A DNA stretch of 64,000 nt, taken from Apteryx mantelli (Eukaryota > Chordata > Aves > Apterygiformes > Apterygidae). Within the stretch, counting starts at the first letter, position 1, and the number at the start of each line of letters is the position of its first letter. The notes beneath the pieces are model-generated. The model worked only from the letters and a program-made list of their open reading frames with translations, was not told where the DNA came from and did not search any database. This document shows positions 1 through 31,000 of this stretch, piece after piece. The position numbers were made by a program, and so were the translations under genes. Where the stretch lies: positions 50,843,297 through 50,907,296 of the forward strand of contig NC_089983.1 in the NCBI RefSeq assembly GCF_036417845.1, given 5' to 3'.

Positions 1-3000
1 ATTAACGCTGGAAAGCAAAAAGAGAAAGCAAAGATTTAACAGAAGGAAAGGAGACTGCTTGATGCTAAGGAAGAAGGAGCCCACTATGCATCATATAAAG
101 AAAATTCAACTGCCCTTTTATCTAATTTTGTAGGTCTTCCCTTGACTGTCCTTTCTAATGTGTTGCATATGAAGATGAAAAGAACTGGATTACATATACT
201 TTAAAATACGTTCAATAGAAAAATACTGTTTTGAACACACGCAAACACCTTGATTGCATTTACAACTGCAGAACAGCTAGTACTTCCACCCTTTAAACAC
301 TGCCTGTGAAGCAGCACCCTAGTAATCCTCTTAAAAGATCACACTCTCACTTCATTTGTTTCCTGTTACTAAACTACCCTTTGATATAGAGCAACAATTT
401 GCTTCTCTATGTTGTTTAGAAAGAGGAATTTTACTAAAACACAGCATCAGCTACAGAACCATGAAACTGGTTAGAGACACACAGTATAAAAAGCATACCA
501 AACAAGAATGATTCTCAGTTATTCATCTGAGGTGTAACCCCACCACGTTTTTGTTTTGCTTGGGGTTTTTTTGTTGTTTTTTTTTTGGTGGGGGGGTGGT
601 TAAAGATATGTATGAGGAACATTTGCTCTTTAAGGATATATAATATATTCTCACTAGTATTATCCACTTCGCACTATTTCATTCAGATAACTACCATATG
701 GTCCTCATGATTTATTTCACTTGAGTTTCTTGAGTTGTTTTGTAATTCCTCCTTAGAGGCTCTGATTTCTGTTAAGGACACACATTGATCTTGTGTGAGA
801 TGGAACATGCAGGAAAAATTTTAAAAACCTCTCCCCAAGTAAAAACTGCTATAAACATGAATTTAACTTTTCTGATGCTGTACTCTAATTGTATCACCTC
901 TTGTCAGTCATAAGGCCTAGAGCCTCACAGATGGCATAGTTGCTCTTAATACATTTAAAACAGCATTAAATAATGTATTATTTAGTCTGCTCATTATTCC
1001 TTTATCCCTTTTGTTTCTAATTTGTTTGTTGTTTTTTTACAGTGGAAAGCTTACTCTGATTATGTTGCTTTAGCCATATTTCCACTTTAAATATGCTTGG
1101 TTTCTTACACATAATAAATTTCTGTACTCACATTTCCACTAACTTTTACTTATCAAGAACTTTTTCAGAGATGTATGACTCTTGCATAGTTTTCTTAAGA
1201 GGACAAACATGTTTGTGTGAATGACCACAGAGCTGGAATTCCAGAGTTCCTTGTTTTATTCCTTGCTGTACTAGAAGCTTACCAGATATCCAAGTCCAAA
1301 TCACTTAGCACTTTGTTATCTTATTTGCCACATTTACAAAATGGAGATTAGCATTTCTATGTCTCATTTTCTCCATTTGCAAGATTCAGATTTTACCCTG
1401 ATGGAGTAAAACATTTTGTGATGGTAAGGTAAAAGATGTACAGAAGTATTTCCAGGGTGTAAAGAATCAGACTGAAGGGATACGATTCTAGCCCCAGCTT
1501 TTACACTGCTTTTACCAGCTGTAAAGGTGAAAATAAAAATATTAGAATCCTTTGTAAAAATGGTTTCAAGTTGACAGATGAAAAGAGCTATGTAAAAGTT
1601 AGGTGGTATTAGTGATTATTATTTACTGTAATAAAAAAATACTTTACATAGCCTGTCACATATTAAAATTACATTTCTTTCTCTTTTGTGCTGCTAAATC
1701 TGTAGTACAATTAGGAAGAAAGATTTTCACATCCAGAGAAAGAAAAACCTTTTTGAAAACCCCCCACAAACTCCAAGAAGCCTGGAAATCTACAAACAGA
1801 ATATGTTAAACAGGCTAAATGGTTTATTGACTGAGAAGTTGGATGAGATGTCATGTTCAGAGCCTAGACTTCTCCCAGTCTTCATCACTGACAGCTGCTT
1901 AAACAAACCATTACAATTTTCATGTATTTCCAAATATTCTGTCTACAAAATAGATCTAATTTAGATCTACTGCATTTCAATAGACCTTTGCATTTCTAGA
2001 ACCATTTCAAAATGTAGATCTTACAGCAAGCATGTGTCGTAACTTCATTTTACAGATGCTGTAAACAGGTATATAAGTGCTATGACTTTCTCTGAGACCG
2101 GCTAGTGTAATTAAGAAGATTTATATCTCTTACATTCAGGATGTATGCTCTTCACAGGGCATACTTAGAGTTTACTGCACAAACAAGCCATTATTGTAGT
2201 TAGGTTTCCCCTTGAGGAGTCATACAAATAAGATTTCCTTAAAATAAGCTTACTGAAATGCAAAGAATTAAGTCAATCAATGGCAAAAAACAAAAAGTGG
2301 GAGCACAACCCTATTTTCTGGTTTCCAGCTCTATACTCATTTCATCACTGAGACGGGTCTACTTTTTACCTCATCTATAGAGCCTCATAATATTTGAGGA
2401 TGGGTTTTTAAATCAGTTTAAAATTAATTCAATAGACCAAGAGTTACTTTTGTAGCTGTTAGTTGCTGACAGCTACTTACAACAGCATGACATTCTTTTG
2501 TAACACACTTCAGAAGAACTACAACTGTGTAAAGTACGAGTTTTCAAATACATTTACCTGTCAAATCCAAACAAAAAATATGGATACATTCAGAACCATT
2601 TCTGCTGAAAAACAGCTAGTTCCTTGCCAAATTTCAACTTTCATCCTCTAGCCCTTTCAGCTGTAGAGCTGTTCAAAGTAAGGTCACAATGATTTCTTCC
2701 TTTAATGAAAGAGATATTTCTTTTTCATTTCTCTTTACTGGGGAAATAGATGAATTATTTTTGATCAAACTTTCAACATTTTAACAAAGTCACCTTTGAC
2801 TGAAAGCAACCCTTGAAGAGTGTGGGCCTAATAGGTTTAAGTTACAAAAAGTTCCAAGTTACTGGAAACAGGAGGTCAGAATATAAACTTTCACACAGTG
2901 TTCAATGGATTAGCAAGAACTTTAAGCAACATGAAAGCCAACATAACAGCTCCAACACTTTCTTGTTACTTTAAGGGGGGGGGGGGGGGGGGAAAAAAGA

Positions 3001-5115
3001 CCAGCTCCTAAAGTTCACAATTCTGGAATAAACAGCCCTTCCAGCTCTGCTAGTGCAGGTAAGAGACACATAGCAAATCCAAAAAAGGGAGACCTGAAAC
3101 CAGAGAAAAACGACTCTACAGAATCCTTCCTTACATCACTTGGCTCCAGGGAAGTCTGCTGCAGGAGTTAATCTGTAGTTTCTGGATCCCTGGAAACAAA
3201 GCAAGTACTGGAAAACCTCTCTGGAGTACTCCCCACTCAGTCAAGCCCAGACAGTTTCCAACTCGGAAGCGTTTAGGTTCAAACCTTCCAATGACAGAAG
3301 ACTCCAGAAACAGGAGACAGCACTTTATGTATTATCACTACAGGCCACAACTAGCATCAATATGAAAAATACTAATCAGAGTATAGGTTTACTTTAGTAT
3401 TTTACCCTAGATGCAGCACTCCGGAAAGGATAAAAATCCGAAGGACTGGAAATCCCCCAAAAATGTATAAGGTATAAGTACACAAAACTCTGGCAGGCTA
3501 AACATTGCATTCAAGCCCCTGCTACATAAAGATCAATTTTATGCTACCAGAGTGATGTTACAAAGATAGGAAGTTTTCCAGACATGGCTAGGCACAGGAA
3601 CCTCTTCACTGACACACAGTCAGTATACACAGCATCATCTTATATGTCTGCGGGGCCCATGAAAGATGCAGAAAGAAGAGTACTCAGACAGTACCCTAAA
3701 AGTCCTTAGAAATTCACTGTAGTTGTTCTGACATACGTCTCCTGGAGAGTGCTTCATTCAAAGCCAGATCTCAATCCAGGGCCAATCCATTAAGAGAAGG
3801 GTAACTGACATCCTAATAAAACTCACTGAGCTTCTGCAGGGAGGAAGAAGAGGATCTGAGACATTAAGTACATCAGGTTAAAGATCTAGACAAGGATGTT
3901 TTGTGCAGAAGGCCACATTCTAATTTCATTCACAATTCTGTAATCCAAAGTAATTATTTTGAAGAATATAGCCCAAAGTGGGAGTCTGCCTTGGTACTGT
4001 CTTTTAATAATATCCATTTGTATAAAACCAAAATCAACTTTCTTATATTTCACTGAAAGGCAAGTGTCCAACAAAGAAAATACTAGTAAAGTGAGAATAA
4101 TACTCTACGTATGCTTTCATATGTTAATTTCTGTGCAAGTGGAAAATCACAGAAAGCAGTTCAAACAAATTTTTCATGCTCAGAAGAGTGATTTTCCCCT
4201 TTTCCACCCATGTTAACACAGTAAAGCACCTTTCAGAATATTTGTGAAACCTCCATAACAAAGCCAAACAAGTTATGGGATCAATTTTTTTCAGGTCTTA
4301 GAAAGCATGCATTCTTAAAAATAAAAAGACAGATATTCTCTGATTATTTCTCTGAAAACAGACTAATATTAATGTAAAAAGCTGGTGATAGTGATGATGA
4401 ACGGAATAGGTTTCTCAAGCTGCCACTCTTGAGCATTCTAATATTAAAAGCATTTATGAAGTAAACCTCACGTGATATAGGTAACAATCCCATTTTGTTC
4501 AGGAAGAAACCAAAGCACAAAAACATTACATGATTTGCCAAGGTTAAACAAGAACCCAAAGGATCTGGTGCCAGACCGCTAATCCTGATAGCTAAGTTAC
4601 ACTCTCTCATATTGTAAACCGCAGAACAATTCTTGTGCTTCTAATACTGAAATCCCAGTTCAGACTCTTAGATGATGCTCAAAATCCATGAAAATAAATG
4701 CGATCACAGTTTTTACAGAGATTATACACATGGCATGACACTCATATTAAGGCCAAAAATGTGCTAGGTAGTATAGAACCAAAGTCTTAATCAAAAAAAG
4801 ACAAACTGAGTTGAAGAGATGGAAAAATTAGTATGAAACAAGGATGCCTATTGGTGATGAAACAGAACATCGTCAAAACCATTTGCAGGTCAGGCTTCAC
4901 AAAACATTCTAAACTCTGCCAACATATTGTAGCTGGTTTTCTTGTAACTGCCCAAAACAATTAAATTAGGTTAGTAAAAACAGGACTGTGACAACTGCCT
5001 TCAGTTAGCTTTTCTTTTCCTAAACATTGTAACTTTTAAGTTTTTTGCTTACATTCATTTTGAATTTGCCAGTAAAGAACAGATTTGTATGTGGTGAACT
5101 TATAATTGAACCTAC
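1..5115 (-). other. CCDC148: CCDC148 intron (downstream of exon 9)
   Basis: AT-rich intronic sequence. No stretch on either strand matched the remaining CCDC148 C-terminal coiled-coil region. It holds a run of 18 G at 2975-2992 and small T/G-rich tracts near 560-600. Nothing else was recognised. Confidence 0.75.
2975..2992 (+). repeat. G(18) mononucleotide tract
   Basis: Eighteen consecutive G followed by six A, in a CCDC148 intron. It is C(18) in the sense strand of the gene. Confidence 0.95.
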
Positions 5116-23685
<18,570 letters not shown>

Positions 23686-24130
23686 CTAGTTATCACATAA
23701 AACATACAAAGTCATTTCAAATTCTGGAGAAATACTTAAAGTATGAATCATAAAAAGAAAACATTATACATAGAAATTAGAATCAATGTATTTTAAACCT
23801 TAAAAGATTCTATGACAATAAAATTTGTAGTTGGTGAATAAGAATTCAAAACAGAACTGTAAGCTGGTAGAAATGATAGAAGAAACTTTATCTATCTGTT
23901 TATTTATGAGTAGTTCACTGGAAACAGTTATGTTTGCAAATGCTAAATGTGAACTGAAAGAAAATTCAGGTTAAATTAGGTTTTCTGGAATTTTAGTAAA
24001 TTCAAATACAGAAGTATATACATTTCTATGTATGCATTCCTATTTCACAAATTGGAAAACTACTACAACATTTATTACAATCTACAGACTGATCAGTAGG
24101 AGTCATTTTTTTCTAAAAGCTATAAAAATA

Positions 24131-24152
24131 TTATGTTTACATGTAAACATAA
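24131..24152. promoter_or_regulatory. 22-bp perfect palindrome of two forkhead motifs
   Basis: TTATGTTTACATGTAAACATAA equals its own reverse complement. It contains TGTTTAC and GTAAACA, the forkhead core in both orientations with two bases between. It lies about 450 bases upstream of CCDC148 exon 2 in the direction of transcription. A regulatory role is inferred from the motif only. Confidence 0.4.
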
Positions 24153-25319
24153 CGAGTTGCAGTGGAAAACAGGTTATTGCAGTTACATTTCTGATCGAAT
24201 CTCCAACCATAAGAATAGCATAACTTTTCTGCTGAACTTCTGTAAGCTCTGGGGAAAACAATGCATTTCCTTAAAACAAGAATCATAATTAGTTTTTGTT
24301 GCATACAGTATGGGTTATAATGTTCACTTTCTGGACTCCTACCATCAGTATTTGAAAGATTACGACAGTGTTGAAAGACCGTTGTCCAAAAAAACCCAAA
24401 TTAAGTAGTTTTGCTGAAAAAAGCATTTGAAGTCGATAAAGATTTAACTATGCTAGTCTTTAACCATGAAGTATCCCTTGTATCTTTAAAAAGTTTCACC
24501 AAGGGACTGCCACATTTCCTAAACAACAATTTCCCCAAATTTACTGTGGGGTCCTACTTTGAGTTTATGTGTCTTTATTTATTTTCTCCCTCGCCTACTA
24601 AAGATAAATTCCACCATTTCATAGTCACTTTAATCCAAGGCACATTATGTATACACTTAAAACTGGGTGGGGCTAGGACTGAGAAGACCAGAAGCCATAT
24701 CAGAACAAATCAAGAAAACCAAGGCTGCAAATCCTGTCTGAACAAGATTTGTCAGCAGAAAAAGAGAGAAACATGCTAAGGAAATCTCAGATATATAGCT
24801 TCATAATATTAATCAACAGATTTTCCTGACTTGTTGACCTACAACAGACTCCCATCAAAACAGCACTGTGTCTGTCTTCCCCTCTAATCATAATACACAG
24901 AGTTTTCACAGGTATTCCCTTTGCAGTTTCTGCTCTCTGAATTTGAGAGCATATGTCTATTAGAGGAAAACTTCCTTTTTTTTCCCCCACATGTCAATCC
25001 TAAATAACATATGTTCTTCCACATTAATCCTCTCATCATATGAATTATCTCACCAAATCAGTGTTATGCCAGTAAGGTCACAGTTTTGATCTTGTATTAA
25101 AAATTCATTTTTATTCTCTACATATCTTACATGAAAACTGTTCAGTAGACTGACCCGTAGATTTCCTCCCTTTCATCCGTCCTATAGCCTAGTATAAATA
25201 GCCTCCTCTCTCCGGGATTTTAGACCTCTGGGTAACTTTGTCTGTGGGCTTTTGTACCCATCAATCTAAATTTAAGTCCTCAACTGTAAGTTAGCAAGAT
25301 ATTATGTGAATACGGCTTT

Positions 25320-25720
25320 TCTCTTCTTTCCAAGGTGGATTACTGCATTGTCTGGCAGCCCATGGAACCACATTCCCTGTTCAAAGCAGCAGAAGTTCAG
25401 TAGCCAGACCCTCTGAATAACCATTCGCTCAGTTCTTCCACATAAGCCTATAACTCCTTCATTACAGTTCCCAAAGCCTCATAATCACTTCTAGTCTGCT
25501 AAGAGTCATTTGTGGCAGTAACATTAGTGTCCACATGCATGAGCAGCAGGGTATGGCAGAAGAATCAGGCTGAGCTTCAGAACAATTCCATACCATTTCT
25601 AATTCAGGCTCCCTGTGGGCATTTCACCTGGGAGAGAAGTCAGGTTAGCAGGTGCATCCTGTCGTATCCACCAGAAGAGAGCCAGAAACTACTACTAGTA
25701 CTACTAAATGACATTAACTA
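25320..25720 (-). mobile_element. Degraded CR1/L3-type LINE fragment (ORF1 esterase region)
   Basis: Minus-strand conceptual translation, with several stops, gives LLMHVDTNVTATND, then YEALGTVMKEL, and after a frame change HGLPDNAVIHLGKK. These resemble, in order, the HVGTNDT block, the following helix and the DGxHL-Gk block of the SGNH-esterase domain in CR1-type ORF1 proteins. The match rests on recalled family motifs. The element is old and non-functional. Its true ends are not defined and it may extend towards 26060. Confidence 0.5.
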
Positions 25721-26941
25721 CCACTAGAAGTTGTTAACTACAAACTCTGTATTTCTTCTTTGGAGTGGTACTTATGAATTTCATGATGTCTGAAACACAT
25801 GATGATACAATCTTTTCTCTTCCACCGTCAGAGAACCTCACTTACTTCCAGGATAGCATTGCATGACACAGGTGAGCAGCAGAATGAAGGTGGGACACCA
25901 TTGTCTTCCAGCAGAGAAAAAGAGCTAAATTCCTCCCTGCAGTCCCTATTGCAACTGATGCTGACCTCTCTAAGTATCTACTTTGTCTGTTTTTGGAGAT
26001 GCTTCCTGACAACAAAGTCCTCATACTACAGCTGGCTTTCAATCTTGCCACTCCTCCTTTAGATGAGGAATCAGAAGTTATTCCTAAATCACTTTACTAG
26101 CACAAAGCTCTCACAGCTATCATAGTCCTCTTTCCAACTCTAGAAAGTATAGACCATGCTCCTGAAACTCAAATCATGAATTGTGGTATATATATCCTGG
26201 GTCAGGAACCATGCCTGGATACAGCATTCAAAATTGCAATATTCTGACCATGTGTTCTGTCTATGTCAGCATCCTCATCTCCTTAAACTATTCCATGAAA
26301 TTAGAGTTTGCTGTCCCTATTTGTCAGTTCTCACTCACCACTAGCTTTTTAAGCCCCGTTTTCTCCATGCCAGCCAAACAAAAAAGTTTGCTGCAATGTG
26401 TGAATTGTTGCCTTACAGAATTGTTTCCAAAAGTCCAATTTAATTGGACAACATAATCTGATGTTATCTACACTCTTAAATGTTTTATATAAAATACATA
26501 TAGTTATGTATACAACTAATGTAAGAGAAAGTAGCAACATAACACTTCTTCCTCAGGTCACGCATCTTTACCAACCTAAAAACATCCCTCCCATCTAAGA
26601 AAAGTCAGAAAGGTAGGAAGAAAGCTTCAGTTTCCAAATCTCTAATCCAGAATTGTTTAACTTTCATCTTTACTCTCCATATGCTTTCTTTCCTTCAGCC
26701 TGAACCTCCTCCTGAATCTCCACTGCTAATTTTAGTATGTTTCTTCTACTGAGGACTCTGCACTTTGAGGAATTTTCTAAAGTCAGTGTGGTCTACCCAT
26801 GGGAGATTAGACTCCAGAATCAGTGTCTTAGCATACCGGATGCAAACATTATTTTGTAAAATACAAGGCACATCCAATACATAATATAAAAACATAAATA
26901 TGCATTTATAAATATGTGTGTGTGAATGAATATACCCACAA

Positions 26942-26959
26942 ATATATATATATATATAT
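26942..26959. repeat. (AT)9 microsatellite
   Basis: Nine AT dinucleotides within a wider TA-rich patch. Confidence 0.95.
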
Positions 26960-27798
26960 GAATAAAAAAATATATTACTTATAGACAGAAAAGATAGGAT
27001 TTTGAAAGACCTTTTCATGATTTTCTATAGCAATCACTTGCTGAAGCCTGAGATACATTTATAATGTTGAATGAAAATACTCGAACTTTTGCCCCAGTAC
27101 TGTAAGGCTTCAGTGCACAGATCACCAATAACTTAATATATAAGCTAGGGAGTTTAAGTGGATAAGGAATGCCTGTGGAATCAGGCCTTTTCTTTCCAAT
27201 CTTTTTTAGGTACATTTAATAGCAAAACTTGCCATTAGATATTAGTCAAAAAATTTTTTTCATTCACTTTTAAAATTAGAATGTCTGGAAATGATATTTC
27301 TGATATGCTGTTTTGCAGAGGGGTCTACAGAAAATGCTAAGGTAAAACCTACAAAATCCTCTCCTAAGAATTCTCATTTGCTATATGCCTGCAAAAAGCT
27401 TGACAAAATGACCCCGAATGATGCCGCATAATGAAAAGATTTTTTATGTCAAGAGTCAGAATGCTATAGCAGCCTCTATATGTAAGTATTAATTGCACAG
27501 AGTATTTTATGAATAAGTTTTATTCTACGTTGTGATGAAACAAATCTGACCATAATAGCATACATACCTACATCACCAATCCTATGAGTTGTAAAGAATG
27601 TTCCATGGTCCAATTCACTCATTTTTTTAATATCTGTGGAGAAATAAACAGATCTTTTAAGAATACCAACAGTGTGTTTGTAATCTAAAAACACATACAT
27701 AATAAATATGTACTGTTTTCCTAGGAGACAGGACACATCTCAAAACGTCTAGTAATTAGACAGAAATTGAACAAGTTCATCCTTCATTTTAAGAAAAA

Positions 27799-27866
27799 GA
27801 TTTATGTTGGTACAAAAAATAACATGTGAAACTTTTCACATGTTATTTTTTGTATCAACATAAATC
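27799..27866. repeat. Near-perfect 68-bp hairpin, mariner-MITE-like
   Basis: Arms 27799-27831 and 27834-27866 (33 bases each) are reverse complements except at one position, a G:T pair, with a 2-base loop. The outer part reads TTATGTTGGTACAAAA, close to the TTAGGTTGGTGCAAAA terminus of Hsmar1/MADE1-type mariner elements as I remember it. This suggests a palindromic mariner MITE. A clear TA target duplication is not evident. A hairpin RNA is possible because the intron is transcribed. Confidence 0.6.
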
Positions 27867-28025
27867 TCTTACATTATTTAGCAGTTAAGAAACAGAAAAC
27901 AAAGTATTCTTTCTTTGACGAATCTGTAATGCTGTCACATAGGAGATCATCTGTTCTTTGCTTTGTGCTTTTCAGAATTTAACTACCATATTGGCCCAAA
28001 TGTAAGGTTAAGTTTTTTATTTTAC

Positions 28026-28047
28026 TTTTTTTTTTTTTTTTTTTTTT
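28026..28047 (+). repeat. T(22) tract
   Basis: Twenty-two consecutive T, 160 bases after the 68-bp hairpin. Confidence 0.95.
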
Positions 28048-31000
28048 AAAGAAATCAAGCCTGAAAAGATCCCTCTTTTTTTATATTTACAGACTGTGGT
28101 TGGAGCAGAGATCATTGTACACCTGCTTTAAGAGTCTCTGCATCAACCCAAGTCAGTTGCTTCAGCAACAATGGCTTAGTTCTGGGTGAGCAACGATGGC
28201 AGGCAGCATGGATCAAGGCTAGTATTCAAAATATCTTGGGGTAAACTTGATATTTAACATGTAATAAGAACTATAACATAATTAAAAATCTCTAACATCT
28301 TAAAAACTTACTTTGATCTTTATTAGCCACACACAGGCACCATGACCGGACTTGCAAACAAAGCAAAGCAAAAGTTGGATACAAGCGTGCAGCTTTATGT
28401 TTCAGCTGAACTGAAATAATAGCTGAGTAATGCCAGAATGGAAAAGTCGTGTTCACCCAGTCTCCCCACAACCCGTTTCCCTCAACCCTAGCTTTCCCTT
28501 ACCTAAATTTCCTAGCCGCACAATGCCATCCACTACAGCTCAAGCTTTGGCATTTGTCCGATTCCACAGCAACTACCAACACAGTAAATAGTAGGCCATA
28601 AAAGTCTGCTAATTTGTGTTTCATGGAGTTCCTTTCTCGTGTTCTTGTGATCTGAACCAGCTTATCTGTAAAATTCCAGAGATAGCACAATGCATCAAGA
28701 AGAAAAGGGAAGAAGAGCAGCCGGAGGAAGGGAAAGGGAACAACTCTTTAGCAGTCAGCTATTAATTTCAGTCAAACCAGAACGTGAGACTGCAACCAAG
28801 ATACCTGGTATTGTACACCACCATTTAAATACATCTGATATTTAGAGCTATTATAATCCTTCATGACAGAAAACTGCATTGCAAAACCATCAGAAACAGC
28901 TAGAATGTAAAAAACTGACCTAGACAGACAGCAGTTCCATGAACGAGCTTCCATTATCATCGCAAACGCCAGATGTAGTTGTAATGCGAGTTACAGCCAT
29001 AAGAGCACACATGCCTACACAGACACTATCGTGCATGTGGTTCAAAGTCGGTGTTTTATATTCATTCTGTACAAGTTTAGTTGACTATGCAAGTTACAAG
29101 GCAAAGAAGATTCATGACCGCCAGGTTTTGTACATCGAGTATTCCAAGCCACACCAAGCAAGAAAGAGCAAACACTTATTGATCAAGTGACACTTCTCAG
29201 TTCTTGTTGATGCATATTCTTCATAGCATTTAACAACACTATGAAACTGTCCCTTGCACTAAACCAAAACTACTGAACGCTAAATGCCATCTAAGTGCTC
29301 ATTCCATAAACAATAAAGGAATCTTGGAAAAGATTGAAATGTGAAAGATTTGTCATGAAGATTATTGACAATGTTAATTGGTGAGAAGCTATGCTTATCT
29401 TATCATAGAGACTGAAATTAAAGGCACAGAAAAGTAAGAAAATACAACAATACATGAGAAAGTTCATTTCTCTCTTGAAAGGTAAATACGTATTCTGCAG
29501 TCTTAAAGCTGCCTGTAAATAAATTCACACTTCTATCCTCTCTGCAAAAGTTAAAAAAAAAAGTTAGCATTCATTTTGTTGATCCCATTTTTCTCTGCTT
29601 AAAGCAATTACTTGGTTTTAAGTTGTAGCTATATAACATGGTCAAATTCATCCAGACAAATGAGGTAATTTTCCATATCTGCAGCAACTTTGGCCTATTT
29701 GTCATGGTAAAGTTTAATCTATACATCAAATTATCTACACATAATTTTCTACTTGTATATACACTTCAGTAGGATTTTTTTTAAAAAAAACATTAGTGCA
29801 GTGGTACAAAATACAGTTTACCTCAAAGCATTTTCTGACTTTCCTCTTTTCACAAGGTTAGTCCTTAGAAAGAGCATTTAAGCCTCCATCATCAATTTTA
29901 CAGACCATTTTCATCAATATTAGAGCGGAGTTACTTTTTATTGATATGGGCAAACTGCTTTGACGGAACATTCTTATAGCATATGGTTTTGAAGCAGCAG
30001 TTTGAGGAAATCCCAGCTGATTTCAGTCTGCAGTGTCAAGTGGAAGAACTATGATTCAGCAAATTCAAAGATCATAAAATATACTTCCTTTTTCATTCTT
30101 ACAAGCATAAGCCATGGCAAATTGTATATAGAAATATTGCTTACTTCATCTTGCATCTCTATTTCACAACAAGCATTCCAAGTAGTGGGGGGGTTAGTTC
30201 AGTTTTTAAACAAAAGCCACTGGATTTTGTATTTCAATACACTTAAGCACTTTAAGCACTTTGTTCCCTTTGCTGTTGAAACGATCATTAGAATTTTTGC
30301 ATGTATATATAAGATGCATTTTATAACTTTAAAAGAATAATTTTCACTATGTTAATGCTCTCATTAAGTTCTGAGATCTGTTAGTATTTCTCCTAGTTGT
30401 GGAATCAGTATTAAAATCAAATGGATATCAATTTACAGTGAGATATAAGACAAATTTAATTAACAGCTGTGGATTAATTCTGGGAGTGCTTGCTCAGCCT
30501 CCACCCTGCAAGCCTCCTTTTAGCTTCAAGTAGAATTTTGCACTGAATGAAGACTACAGCTTACAACCCAGACTTCAAATTTCATGATGAAAATGATTAA
30601 TTTGTAAAACTTTGCAACTGCCTGAACTGCTAGACAGACCTAATGAGTAAACGATTCCTGATATTTCAATATCTGCCTGATTTTTTTCCCATATCTTTGT
30701 GTTTTTTCCATCTAACGTATTTAAAGAACGTGTCCCAATTCCAGCAAGACTTCTGTGCCCAAAAAACAAAAAAACAAAAAAACACCACCTTCATAGATTA
30801 CAGTGGAATAACTTCAGTTCATATACTTCTTCTTTAAAGCAAAATAATTCAGTAATTAATACTCCTTAGAACAAGAGTAGTTTGGTTTTGCTTGCTTGCT
30901 TAGATATTCACATGATTTTTTTCATCTGGGATAGGTTTGTTTTTGTGAGTACTTTTAGCGAGCAGTTTATTAACATCCTTAAAATGCAGTTGAATCAAAC

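Noticed and set aside
24411..24779. 122-codon plus-strand ORF
   Set aside because: No family resemblance; it lies antisense within the CCDC148 intron and looks like intronic sequence.
28499..28690. 63-codon minus-strand ORF ending at a good GTAAGG donor
   Set aside because: Its phase fits only the inner acceptor of exon 2, and its residues show no CCDC148 similarity. Kept only as an unproven candidate.
28936..29015. Minus-strand ATG TGT GCT start (M-C-A, like the human CCDC148 N-terminus) followed by a GTCAGT donor
   Set aside because: The frame meets a stop just before the donor and the residues after M-C-A do not match, so it cannot supply the missing start exon.
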